52,332 nucleotides of DNA, taken from NCBI GenBank assembly GCA_028716705.1, contig JAQUPI010000006.1, positions 1 through 52,332 on the forward strand, given 5' to 3'. Source of the stretch: Candidatus Omnitrophota bacterium. Lineage in GTDB: Bacteria; Omnitrophota; Gorgyraeia; Gygaellales; Profunditerraquicolaceae. Of this stretch, positions 1-12,800 are shown in pieces. Both the position numbers and the translations under genes were made by a program. The notes beneath the pieces are model-generated. The model saw only the letters and a program-made list of their open reading frames with translations, did not search any database and was not told the DNA's origin. How positions within the stretch are numbered: the stretch's first letter is position 1; each line of letters begins with the position of its first letter.

Positions 1-890
1 ATCTTTTGCCTCTTTCAAGAACCAGGCCTTCGCGGTATTGGCGTTGGTCATGGTCTCCTGTGTAGTGAAGGTCTTGGAGGCGATAATAAAGAGTGTGGTC
101 TGCGGATTTAGTCCTTGGAGGGTCTCGGCGATGTGCGTTCCGTCAACATTTGAGACAAAATGGACCCTTAGATCTTTACGCGCGGCAAATTGCTTTAAGG
201 CCTCCGTGATCATTACCGGCCCTAAGTCTGAGCCGCCGATACCGATATTTACCACATCAGTGATGATCTTTCCCGTATAGCCTTTCCAGTCACCAGAGAT
301 GACCTTGCCTGAAAAATCCTTCATTTGGCCTAAGACAAGGTTCACGGCCGGCATCACGTCTTTACCGTCAACATAAATGGGGGTATTGGACTGGTTCCTT
401 AAGGCTATATGGAGCACGGCTCTATTTTCGGTCTGGTTGATCTTGACACCGGTAAACATCGCCTCGATAGCGCTCTTGAGGCCTATCTCATCGGCTAAGG
501 CGAGCAAGGAATCCAGCACATCTTTATCGATCAGGTTCTTGGAAAAGTCAAAGAGGATATCTCCTAAACGGATGGAATATTTGTTAAAACGCTCAGGGTC
601 AGCCTCGAACATCTGGCGCAGCTTGAGGTCCTTGGCATTCTTAAGCTCCTTGAGTCTGGCCCAGGCCTTTGTGGTGGTCGGGTTGGTGGCGGGTAGAGCG
701 GTCACGGCGGAAACCTCCTTGTTACTAGAAATTTTAACACTATTCTCAGATAAATCTACAGATTTCTTCGTTTCCCCTGCGGCTAGGAAAAATACCCTTG
801 CCCTCATTACCACATCGTCTTTTAAGAAAACATTTTCCACCCTCAACTCATTCTTCAATGTTTCTGTGATAAATTCCGCGTATTGAGAAG
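1..890 (-). other. pgi: Glucose-6-phosphate isomerase, N-terminal part (cut by window edge)
   Basis: Classical Pgi starts about residue [17 protein letters not shown], then [50 protein letters not shown] (217-246), [19 protein letters not shown] and [20 protein letters not shown]. These are near-identical to enterobacterial-type Pgi motifs, including sugar-phosphate loop SKTFTT. The rest, with catalytic Glu and Lys, lies beyond position 1. It converts glucose-6-P and fructose-6-P. An AAGGAGG followed eight bases later by GTG (703-705) stands exactly at its start, so it may be expressed alone. About 60 residues before the GTG link it to UPF0489 copy B without a stop. Confidence 0.93.
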
Positions 891-3800
891 GAGTGTAGAC
901 GGGAGCGCTGATCGCTACCGTAACCACTGCCGGTTTCAGTCCTTTGCCGACCAGGTTGCTGATCAATGAATTAATATTCTTGCGAAGCTCTTTTTGTATC
1001 GGTTCTCTATAATTCGCGTCTCCATCAAAAGAACCGAACATAACTCTCTTCGGTTTTCCTTCTATAGCCATCCAGGCTGAAGATGTCCAGCCTTCGTTGT
1101 CTAATACGTTTACCATGAAGTAATCCTCATCGATATCCAATATAACCGGCCTGGTCTCTTTGCCAAAGTCCGGCAATTCATGATCGTGCACATAGTGGAT
1201 CTTTACCGTTTTGTTTATTGACTTTCCGGAAATAACAATCTCTTCCTTATTTTCAGTTCTGCGGTTATCTTTGGTATCAAACTCCGGGACTACCATATAG
1301 ATCTCATCGATCAACCCAAAGGTGACCGCCGGCATTATGAAATGGGCTACATCATATTCTACTTTCTGCGCCTCTTCTATTGTTTTGGGCCTGTCTTCCA
1401 TCTTATAGGGAAGCATTAGGTCATTGTGGGAATCGATATGCACAAGCACAGCCCCATCGGTAAGCCGGCCCTCTAAACGTGTCTTTTCCCAATATGAATA
1501 AGCCTGCCCGTGCTCTGAGGATATATATAAAGGAGTGCCGTTTGCGCCTATATATTCGTTCTCTAACTTCAGGTTTTGATCGTGGGATTGTCCTTGTAAT
1601 GCGCCTAATTCGTGAAGTATGGTTAAGGCAAGTTCGAAGGGATTATTGAGGATGGATTCGTCGAGGTAAAGGATGTCTTCATAAATTACGCCGAAGAAGA
1701 GCTCAAATGGCCCTGCGCGTAATTTACCCTGGTCAGCCAAAAGCTTAGCCAACCCGGTGATCCAAGTTTGGCGGCCGGTAACTCTCAGGAATTCATTTAC
1801 CGACACAGCGGCGTTGAAAATATTTTCATATTCTACATTTGTAAGCATGCGGATATGTTTCTGATCCAACTCCTGCATAACCAGCGCCTCAGATAAAGGC
1901 AGGCCTGTCTTTGAACGGGCATGGTCTGATCTTTGGGCTCTTTTGCGGATGGCTAACGCGTAAACATCTTTTGCGTATCTTTGCTCCATCGCCTCAGCTG
2001 TGACCTTGGAACTTGCCAGATAGGAATTATGCATCAGATGCTTCCATTGAGCTTTGTCGGCATAAAATAACCCTGACGCTATTTCAAGCTTTTCAAAGAT
2101 ATCGACGGGAGCTTTACGATAGAAAAGCGCGTCGTCTGAAACTACGCCACCTTGATTAAGTTTAGTATATGATCCCAGCAGGAATCCGCTTCCTTTGCGT
2201 GTAAGTACGTCATAATCCATTATCCATTCCACGGGCCCCGCTCCGCTTATGGCGATATTCACTCCTCCATTCACCCCTGTCCTCTGATCCGAAGTTCCAC
2301 ATGCCTCTTCCAGCGGCCTGGGCATATTAATGCACAAGTCAGCTCCGATCGCCTGCATTTTAAGAAGCCTTGCGTCTGAATCGGGGACATAGACAAACTT
2401 TCCCTTTAACTCCGGTAACTGCGACCATCTCTTAAACTCATCCACCCAGAATTTCATATACTCAGGGCCGCCTATCACAACCTGCATTCCCAGCCCGTTT
2501 ACGTATTCCCTATTTTTGAAAATATAGCCGAGCACTGCCTCGGTCAGTTCTTTATTGTAATCGGACTGCAGATCAGGCGTAAGCTTGAACATCATATCCC
2601 TAAGCTGCTCTTTGTTAAAACGGCTTTCCCGCTCAGCGCAAATAAGACCGACCAGGAATCTTAACATCGGATACTGGCTCTTATAATCCACGATCCTCCT
2701 TATCGCCCAAAGCGTCTGCTTGTCCGGGTCAAGCTTGACCCCTGTCCTTGCTTCAACTTCCCGATAAGCGATTATTTTTCCTTCCTCATGGATATCCCAA
2801 AGCTCTTCTTCTGCGGGGATTATCCCTCTTTCTTCAAGATGCAATAACCGGTCATTCTTCCACGTTTTACCTGAACCGTTAAGAATACCCACTACGTTAA
2901 CCGCGAAATCCTGTCCATACATAGACTTAAATAATTTCTCCGTTGCCTTGGCGTGCTCTTGGCTTACGCCGTTTATCACATCAGCAAGGTGAGCGGCGGC
3001 ATAGCAAAAATCAACCACGCCATTCGGCCTTAAGAATCTTGACCTGAAGTCGCAGGCTTTTTCTTCGGGTATGCCGATCTGATACATCATGCGGTTGACA
3101 TCGGTTTTCAATACGCCGGAATAGAATATCTCCAATCCCGAAGGAACAATGGTATGATTAGTGTAAACAATGGCTGTCTTCTCGAAATCGTGATCTTCCG
3201 CTCTTAATCGCGCGGCAGCTACAACCGTGTGCGCTTCATTTAAATGCAATATATCGGGAGTAATATGGAGCCGCTTAAGAAGTTCGAAAGCCGCCTTTCC
3301 AAAGACGATCTCCTGCGCAAACCGGCATACCCTATCCTCTGTGTACAGGATATCGAAGATGGGCGACCTTAAGATAAAATCAACCGTTCCTCCGCGGATA
3401 ATTTTCCAAACATCCACACCGATTAAAGGATTATTGCAGGCATTATGCGGGTCGTTATTATCCCAGGCATAAACCTGTATGGTAAGCGGGATATTTTCTG
3501 ATTCATAAACTCTTTGCATAATGCCCTTATTTATCAGCTCGTCATAATCCACATCAACTGCCATTCCTGCCTTTAGCCTCTTTGCGTATCCCGGCTGGAT
3601 ACCATACGCCTTTATGCCAACTTCAAAAAGGCCCTCTAATTTATCTCCGAAGTATGCTCCCAATCCGCCCTTAGTATTGGCATCCTGGGCTTCAAAACGC
3701 TCAAACTCCGGAATATTGCCTTCCATTGAGATAGTAACTAACACTTTATCCATAAGTTCGGGGACATTTCTATTAAGCCATACAAAAGCGTTAGAGTCCC

Positions 3801-6800
3801 TAACTGCCTCATTCTCATCTCTTATCCCCTTTACAATATGGCTGATCAGTTCATGATAGAGGATCTCAAGCTGTTTGGATTCGGGAAGGCTGAAGAAGTA
3901 AGGATGGATATATACTGCGGCAAAATGTATCTCACAGTTCGCGATCTTTCCGCGGGTGAATCTCGGGTCTGTTGTAATTATCAGTCTCCATTTCGGAGGC
4001 GCCCTGCCGGCAAGCTGTTTGAGCTGTTCTAATCTTTGCCTGAGAACCTCGTAATGATCATCCAGGAACTGCTCCGCCGATCTTACATTGAACCCTTCTA
4101 CTTCAACCTCGGTTAAAATTCTCTCCTTGCCATATTTTTGCTCTGCCTGTTTCTGGTCGTTTTCGGACACAGTGAGAGGATAGGTGTTGGGTTCATCTGA
4201 CTTTGAGCGGGCAGGGCCATTTAGTCCATAATTTTCCCGTGGTATTCTAATCAATTCCGAATTATACCAAGTTTGGTCGTGATAAGTAACATTTTTAATT
4301 AAAACGTAAGTAGCTAATTTCCTGAAGAAAATTTCAATCATAAACGTTTCATAAACTCCTGGATATTTGTCACTGGAATAATTAATATTATAAGGACCAG
4401 CCCTCTCGCCCCCTGAATTCATAATTGAAAATGCATTATTTAAAACTTCATTTTCTACGTAATATCTTAATTCCGTTTTCTTTCCAAATAAAGCTTCTTC
4501 AAGCGATGCAGAAACCTCTACGCTCTCCCAAGCAATTTGATTCATTATAGTTTGCGGAATAATGAAAGAGAAGCTATCTTTGAGTATATATTCCTTAGTA
4601 TCATAGTCATACATTATCGGATAATTTATATCGTAAAAGCTAATTATTATTTCCTCATCTAATACCAATAAAGAAATTGTAAAATATTTGCCATTATTAT
4701 CTTCGTCGAGACCAAAAGGAACAACATAACGAGAACCCTTTGCTATCTTGGCAACGGTCCTTCTTATAGCCTTTATAATATTATCATTTATAGCAACGCT
4801 TTTTTCTTTAAGCTCATTGCAAATCGCTGAAGTAATTAACTTTTCTATATTATCGAAATCAATCTGGTTAATTTTAGTTTTGCGATCTTCCGAAATTTTG
4901 GCTGATGGATCTGAGAATTTATGGATTTCGGATTGAATTGCTTGCTCATCTTTTCCTAACTTTTTACCTATTTCTAATAATATATCATGTATCACATGGG
5001 CATAAAGATTATCTCTAACTATATCCAGATTAATATCTTTTGATTTTATCAAATAAGCTACGATCTTTGCGTGCTCTGCTAGTAATTCTTCATACGCAAA
5101 AAGGCTATATCTTTCTTTAGCTCTTTGTTTTTCAGTATCGTAGTTAAAATCTAAATTCAAAATAGAAATGGTCTTGTCTTCAATAAGAATATCCTCTTCT
5201 TCCGCAATATAAATTACGCCTGAAGCCGCATCCATTACAATCATATCTCCTTCTCTAAACTCATAATTTCCAATCTTTAGCTTATCTCCTTCGAGCTTAG
5301 CATTTTCAATGGTATCTATTAAAGGTACCGCCTGACTTCTCGCGAGTACGCTTTCATGTAGAGCTTCATGACCATATTGAGTAATGATCCCTGAAACAAA
5401 ACCACTCAAAATAGCACTTTCTATTTGGTCAGGTCTATTAAAACAGACTAAAATCGCACTTCTTCCTCGAGATTCTGATTCTCTTGCTTCCTCAAGACTA
5501 AATACTATACTACCAAATGCAACTCCATAAGACGACGGGATTCCCCTTGAAATCATAGTAAGTTTTGCGCCTTCGCGAACCTTATATACCTTTTTATTCT
5601 TTTGCAAATTGCTTATTTTCTCGAACTCATTTAACATTTTAAACTGAGTAATTATTCCTTCCCTTACCATATCAAAGGCAACCTTCGCTGAAGCTTTAAG
5701 AGATAGAACTGCATTTCTGGTCTGTAATATCCACAGAATACCATTTTCTATCACAAATTCGATCTCTTGAACTGCCCCAAATTCTTTCTCAAGCTTTAAT
5801 TTTATGTTCTCTAATTGTTTATATATTTCTGGAAATATTTCTGCTAATTGCTCTACAGGTTTAATGGTAATGCCGCTCCTGTCTACTATATCCTGTCCTT
5901 TGGCTTTCAAGGCAAACCCTCCTGAAAGCTTGTTCAGTCCTGTAATTACATCTCTTGTAAATAATACTCCGGCACCTGAATTTTCATTTTTATCGCCATT
6001 AACCATAACCTGAATTATTACTCCCATTCCTCCTGCTTGAATATTATTTTTGTTGCGAAATTCAATAGCCTCTGGTTTATTCCACGACCCTTTTACCATC
6101 TTAAAAGCTTCTATTAGACTCTCTTTACTAGAAATATCTGTAATAGTAAGTAACAATCCTGGCATAGAAACAGAAGGCGAACTCCTTACAGATAATGTTA
6201 AATCTTTTCCTAATTGTTTTCCTGTCTGAAATTCAATCCAAGAAATGAAACCATTTATTGAATTTAATATTCTTTCTTCAGTTATATTCTCAGAAACAAC
6301 TACGCCCAAAGGCACAGGCAAATTGAACTGGATTAATTTTGTTAAATTGAAGGCTTTTGAACCGGCAATCGTATTTGGTACATTTTTTCTAACTCTTTGT
6401 GCCAAAGGCAGATAAATGTCTTCTTGTAGATTTATATTTTCTAACAGCAAGTGGTTATAAACAGATAGATCCGCTGAACTTAATTCAAATAATTCACCCT
6501 TTTTGGTTTTAAGTACTTTTAGGCCGCCTAAGCGCTTAGATATAGATTCTATATTCTGCCTTGTTAGGAATATTGCTTCATAATTGTATACCCCGAAGAC
6601 ATGATGCCAAGGATAATCCACCGTTTCTCCTTTCTCATATTCGAGGGAACCTTCAGGCAAAACTTGAGCTATCCAATATAAGATTTCTTTATTAAAATGA
6701 TTCTCCGGATAAATCTTGTAAACATTAAACAATATTTCTTCTTTTACTTTATTTGCTAATTCTAGCATTGAAACTAATCCGATTCCGAAATTAACCCACT

Positions 6801-9800
6801 CTTTTATTGCCAAATCTAAGTTAATAAATTCAAAACTCATGTCTTCCGAAACCTTGATGGCAAATCCGCCATCAATGAATATTTCTCCGGTTCTTTTCAA
6901 TTCGGGCAATTTTTCTTTTAATGAATCAGGGGCCTCGCTAAGCAACCTTTCTTTAAGGTGGCTCATTTCCAATAGGCTTTCCCCTAAATCAACGCAACGA
7001 CATCTCCCTGACGTATCTTTACTTGCAATAAAGTTGCCTGGAGAAAGAATGTTTATCTTGTACCTATCTATTGTTGATTTATACATAGATTGTACTATTT
7101 CTTTTCTTTTCTCATCCTCATCTACATAAGTATATAAAGCCGGACTTTTTGATAAATTTATTTTAAAGCCATTGACACTGTCTTCAGATAATAATTTTAC
7201 AAAATCTACCAAAGAGATTTTTTTGGTCAAACCAATGCTAAACTTATTTTCAATCATCTCTTTAGCCTCATTTGTTAACACAATCAATTTACTTCCATTA
7301 AAATTATTTTTGAGCATTTCTCTTGCTATAACTAAAAGATCCTTAAAGACAAATATTTCTGTTTCAATTCTTGCTTTCGGGACATTAATCTCTATAAATC
7401 CAGAAGAAGAATCCCGCCTTCCATTTATTTTAATTGCATATCCTCCTCCACGCTTCCAAACATTTTCTACTTCCACTTTCTCCAGGCAAAAATCTTCGTA
7501 ATATGGAATATTAAATTCGTGGTGTATATTTCTTGACCAAGTATAGCCAGCTACCATTCTATATTTATCCATTACCTGCCCTATCCACCATAACATATTA
7601 TTGTCCTCGACAAATACATTTAATAAGATATTTTCTTCTCGATAGTTGCGGTCAATGTAGTATGATAGCGATTGGAAGCCAATTCCATTGGAGATCTTCA
7701 TCGGATTATCGATAAAAACCCCATCGGTCTGTTCCGCCGCACCGCTAATATGTATAGAATACCAATTACCCTCTGGCATTTCCTTTATTAAGCCGTGTCC
7801 CGCCGGTTCTCCGCCTGTAGGGGATCTATAATAAGAGTACATCAACTCATTGTAGTATTGACTTGATTTCTCTTTTAATTCATGAATAAATTCGTCTTCA
7901 ATCTCTCGCCTTATGATTTTTAAGTCCTTATTTCTAATAATTCTTTCGAATAAATCAGGAGTAAAATAAGCTTTCTCCATGTTATTCTGTCCGGAAAATT
8001 CATCCAGTAACTCTAAGTAATGTATCCCATCAGGGAAAGCTTTCAAATATTTCTTTAAATCATCTCTGTCCGGAAATCCCAGTTTAGCATCTAATATTTC
8101 GCCCATACCTTTTTCATAGTAACCCCAAACCTCTCCATAACCTTTCTTAAGCTTCTTTTGATCTGCAAGCCATTGTTTAAATTGTTCTAATGACATTGTT
8201 TTTTTCTTGTTTTCAAGCTGCTCCGAGAAAACCGATAGTTCTTCATATTCATCCCAAGTCAGGTAATAGACAAAAAGCTGCCTGTATTCTTTATTAGGAT
8301 CGTTAGGCTCGTTATAAAATTCCTTTCCTTTTTCTACTAATTTTCCCTGTAAGTCATTTGATAAATGCAATTCTTCTTTGAGCTCTATTTTAATTCCTTC
8401 CTTATAATCTAGCTCCAGCCCCATATGGCCGCCAAATATGGAGATGCACAAATAGAACAGCTTATCCGGAACGCCTCTTCTTTGTAAGAACACTTTCCCA
8501 TCCGGGGTGATAACAAAAGCATTGGCTGTGCGATGAATCAAAAAGTTCTTCTCTGCGATAGCGCGCTCGCTAAGCCCTACCACCGCGTCTTGTTCATCTA
8601 CGACATAAACCCATTCATGCTTTAATTTCAACGACCCTTCTTTTACCTTAGCCATGATAAAAGGGATATCTATATCTTTATAAATAGCTGAACTCGTTTT
8701 TAACTTCCTGAGATCATTTTCAATAATTTCTAATAAGATACTTTGATTTGCTCTCAAGAATTCCCAAGTATCTTCCTGCGCCTTATCTTCATCGATTATC
8801 CTTTTTGTGATATGGCCGATGAGCTCATGATAAAGTATTTCTAATTGTTTGGCTTCTGATAAACTAAAAAAATAAGGATGGATATAAACTGTAGCGGAAC
8901 GTATATCGCAGGCAGCAACTTTACCATGCGTGGACCATAAGTTAGTAGTAATTATCAGATCCCATTTCGGAGGCGCACGGCCCAAGAGTAGTTCTAGCTG
9001 CGCCAGCCTCTGCTTCATTATTTCATAATTATTACCGAGGAATTGTTCTGGGGATTGCACAGCAAAACCTGTCACCTCTACATAAGTCAAAATCCTGTCC
9101 TTGCCATATTTTTGCTCAGCCTGCTTCTGATCTTCATCAGGCACCGGCAGCGGATAGGTATTTGTTTTACCTGATGGAGGAATGCGTTCGGGAGAATTAA
9201 GAATGTTTTGCTGATACAAGGCGATTAGAGCGGTCATTTCCTTCCGATCAGTCCAGGACTTAACCAGCTTTTGGCCTTTATAGTTTATGAAAACGTCTCC
9301 GCCGTTACAGAGGATTATCGCCCCCTTAATATTTTCACTTACGAGGTAATCTTGTATCTCTGTTATTGTCGGACCATATACCTGGTTTTTGCCAGAGAAA
9401 GTGTATGAAACTAGATTATTGCCTTCCGATATGCCTAAGACCTGTTGAGGATAAACATTATCTTTAAGATTAACAAGAACCCCATTGCGGCCCGGATAGA
9501 TAAAATACTGTCCTTTGATTTTTACCTGTCCTTCTTCAAAGACTTGCTCATACCCTATTTCGCTGAATGCTTTTATTAATTCCTTTTTACTTTTCACTTC
9601 TTTTTCAGATATATCGAGGACTACGCTTTCTCCCCTGAGGGAACGCCTAATGAGTTCTTTATCCTCAAATAATTGACGACGGCCAAAAGACAAGATGTTT
9701 CCATATCCCCGGACCTTCAGTACTGATAAGTTTCCCACTCTTGGAAGACTGAATAAATGCCTTATATCGTCAAATTTGTCATAAAGGCTTGATAATTCTA

Positions 9801-12800
9801 CTGCTTTTCCTCTCTTCCCAATAATGCCTACTCCGGAGATGGCAAATTTTATTCGCTCAGTGACGTCCTCCTGCTTGGCTTCCCTTACAACGATTACCTG
9901 AATAATGCCGCTGAGATTTATAAAGCGCAGATTTTCAAAAGTAAAGGCCGCATCCTTCCAATGTATGATAGAAGGATATATATTTTCATTTATCTGCTCG
10001 TTACGAGTGCTGTACAGTTTTCCATTCTCATATGCCACATAACCATGATGCCAATAAATATTCCCATACGGAATCAACGCCATTAACTTCTTATCTTTTC
10101 CAACTGAATTCCTATATGCGCTAACAAGCTCCTCTATTTTATTAAGCGAATTATTCAAATCGGCCGGCTTTCCGTCTATTAATGCGCTTCCATCTCTACC
10201 ATCGGTACTCATTTTTCTATTCAGATTTTGCTGTATCAAAAGATCCGCGCCTTGGCCAAACTCCACCTCGAGCTTTACCACTTCCAAAGGACATATTTGA
10301 GTAAACCTCTGCACATTAAATGTAGCCTTGTTTAATCTAAAATTTTCAACATCCAGAAAGATTTTTGCCTTATCTGCTCCAGGATACGGCCCTTCGGCTA
10401 CCTCGATCATCTTGTTGTCATCTCCTTCGAATTCTACCTTATGCCCGGATAATAAGATGATCTTATCCCCTGCGCCTAGAACAGGCTGGGCCACATATTC
10501 GCCTTCGGTAGTATAGAGATAGCAGCGCGCGCTGCCCCTGACCATGAAGATGATGGTTATTCGGGGCTTTTCGATGGGAGTTTCAACATGTGGCCTGTCT
10601 TTTTGCCCTTTCTGAGGAGACTTGACCCCGATATTTAAAGCAAATTGCGGCAGGGTAACAACGTGAAATTTATCAAATTCTGCTTCTTTTCTTAAGACCA
10701 ATGCCACATCGTCTTCCGAATCCAAGTGACGGATTATTTCTGGAATGGCCTTGTCATTTACGAGAAACACCGGTATCTGAGCCTTTTGAGTGTTCCTATA
10801 ACTCAAGGCCGGGGTTTGATTAATAATAGTAACCGTTGATTCTTCTTTTGCCGTTATCCTGTAGCCCATAAAAGTTGAAATTAGATCTCCTTCGCGCAAT
10901 TCTATATAAGAAGCCGTTCGTCTTATATAAACTTCGATCTCCCCTTTTTCAACGTAAATCGCCTGCTGCAAAGTATCATCCGAAGATAAAGTTTTCCCTT
11001 TCTCTAAATCAAGCAGTCTCATTTGCACCGGTAAGTCGGACGAAGTAGCGCCTCTTTCATTTTTCCTTACAATTATTGCTTGAGTATTGCCGTTCCTGTC
11101 TTTAATCTCTTCATCAAAAACGGTATTTTTATCCGATAATTCTTCTTTGAGCCAGGCATAGACGTTCATATAGTAGCCTATACTCCTGTCCCAGCGGTTA
11201 TTCGACTGCATGGCATTTATAATTATCTTATCCCAGGCTTTTTCGATGTTAAAAACTGTTACCGCCTTTTTCAGGGAATCATATAGCTGGTTAGCGTTTA
11301 TAACCCTGCGGATACTGTCTTCATAAGCATCGGTAAATATACGCGGGACTCCTTTAAAGAGAAATCCTGTCTGATTGGCGCCTGACTCAAATACGGTATC
11401 TGCCAAACCGCCGGTCTTTCTGACAACAGGGATGGCTCCATAACGCATAGCGATCATCTGTGTTAAACCGCTGGGTTCATAATCTGACGGGATGAGCAGC
11501 ATATCAGCTCCCGCGTAAATCATTCTGGAGAGCTTATCATTATAGGCCCTGATGTATACCATGCTTGCGCCATCGCTATAAACGCTGGCATATTTTGTCA
11601 ACATCTCCTCTAGCCACTCTTCTCCTGTTCCTAATATAACCAGATCTATATCTAATTTCTGTCTTCTATCCGCATAGATATCTTCTATCATCTGGAAGAT
11701 TATATCTATTTGCTTCTGTCCGACTAGCCTGGATACTATGGCCACCAGAGGACGCTTTGAATCGGCCTTCAAGGCTCCGCTCTTTCTTGAAGGATCAATG
11801 CCTAAAGCGCTTATATCGCCGGTATCTGATAAAAGCTCCTGCAAGGCTTTTTTATTTATTGCCCTCCCTTGTTTTACTTTTTCTATGCCGTCATTAATAT
11901 CATAATTGGCGGTTATATCCTTGTCTGTCGCGGGATTCCAAATAGAATAATCGATTCCATTGAGTATCCCGCCAAACCTGTTTTTAATTTCTCTCAAAAG
12001 CTTTTCTATCTCTGCTAAACCTATTCTGATCTCATCGGCGTAAGTATTGCTTACGGTATTTATGTAGCTGCCTTTTTCGTCGATATGCTTTATAACTCCA
12101 GGAGCAACCGCCATTAGATTAAGCTTGTCAGATCTAATAACCAAGCTCTCCATCCCTGGTAAGTCCAGATCTTTGTACCATTCTGCGGGATATTCTCCTT
12201 GATAACCTATATTATGTATAGTAAATACGCTTCCTGTTTTTGAGAAATATTCCTTATAAATGGTCCTCATATAAACAGGGACGAGCGCAGTATGATGATC
12301 ATTGCTATGGATGATATCTACATTTTTGCCTAACTGTCTTAACAGCTCCAATGCCCCGCGGGAAAGCAAAATCGACTCTTCGAATTCCTTGCGCCTATCC
12401 GCAGGATAAGGAGCGATAAAGAGTTCTTTGTTTTCCGCCGCAAGCATGTAAACGGTTATATCCTCTGTTATAACTTTCTTCGCGTATAATTTCTCTATGC
12501 GATTATCCAGCGGTATTTCGATGGATACGCCTTCTATATCCTCAACTTTGTAAGAATCGAGTTTTCCGGCCATTCTCCTGAAGTAAGGGATAACCACACT
12601 GACGCCGCATCCGGATTGCGCTAATGCCCTGGGCAGCTCATACATAACATCGCCCTGTCCGCCTACTTTGACCAAGGGCCCAAATTCCATACCCACAAAG
12701 CCTACGCTGCCCTTAAATTGCTGCATTACTACTACTTTGCCATTCCCATATGGAAGCTCCGCCCAATTTAATCCATTAGAGCCTTCAAATGCGAAGGTAT

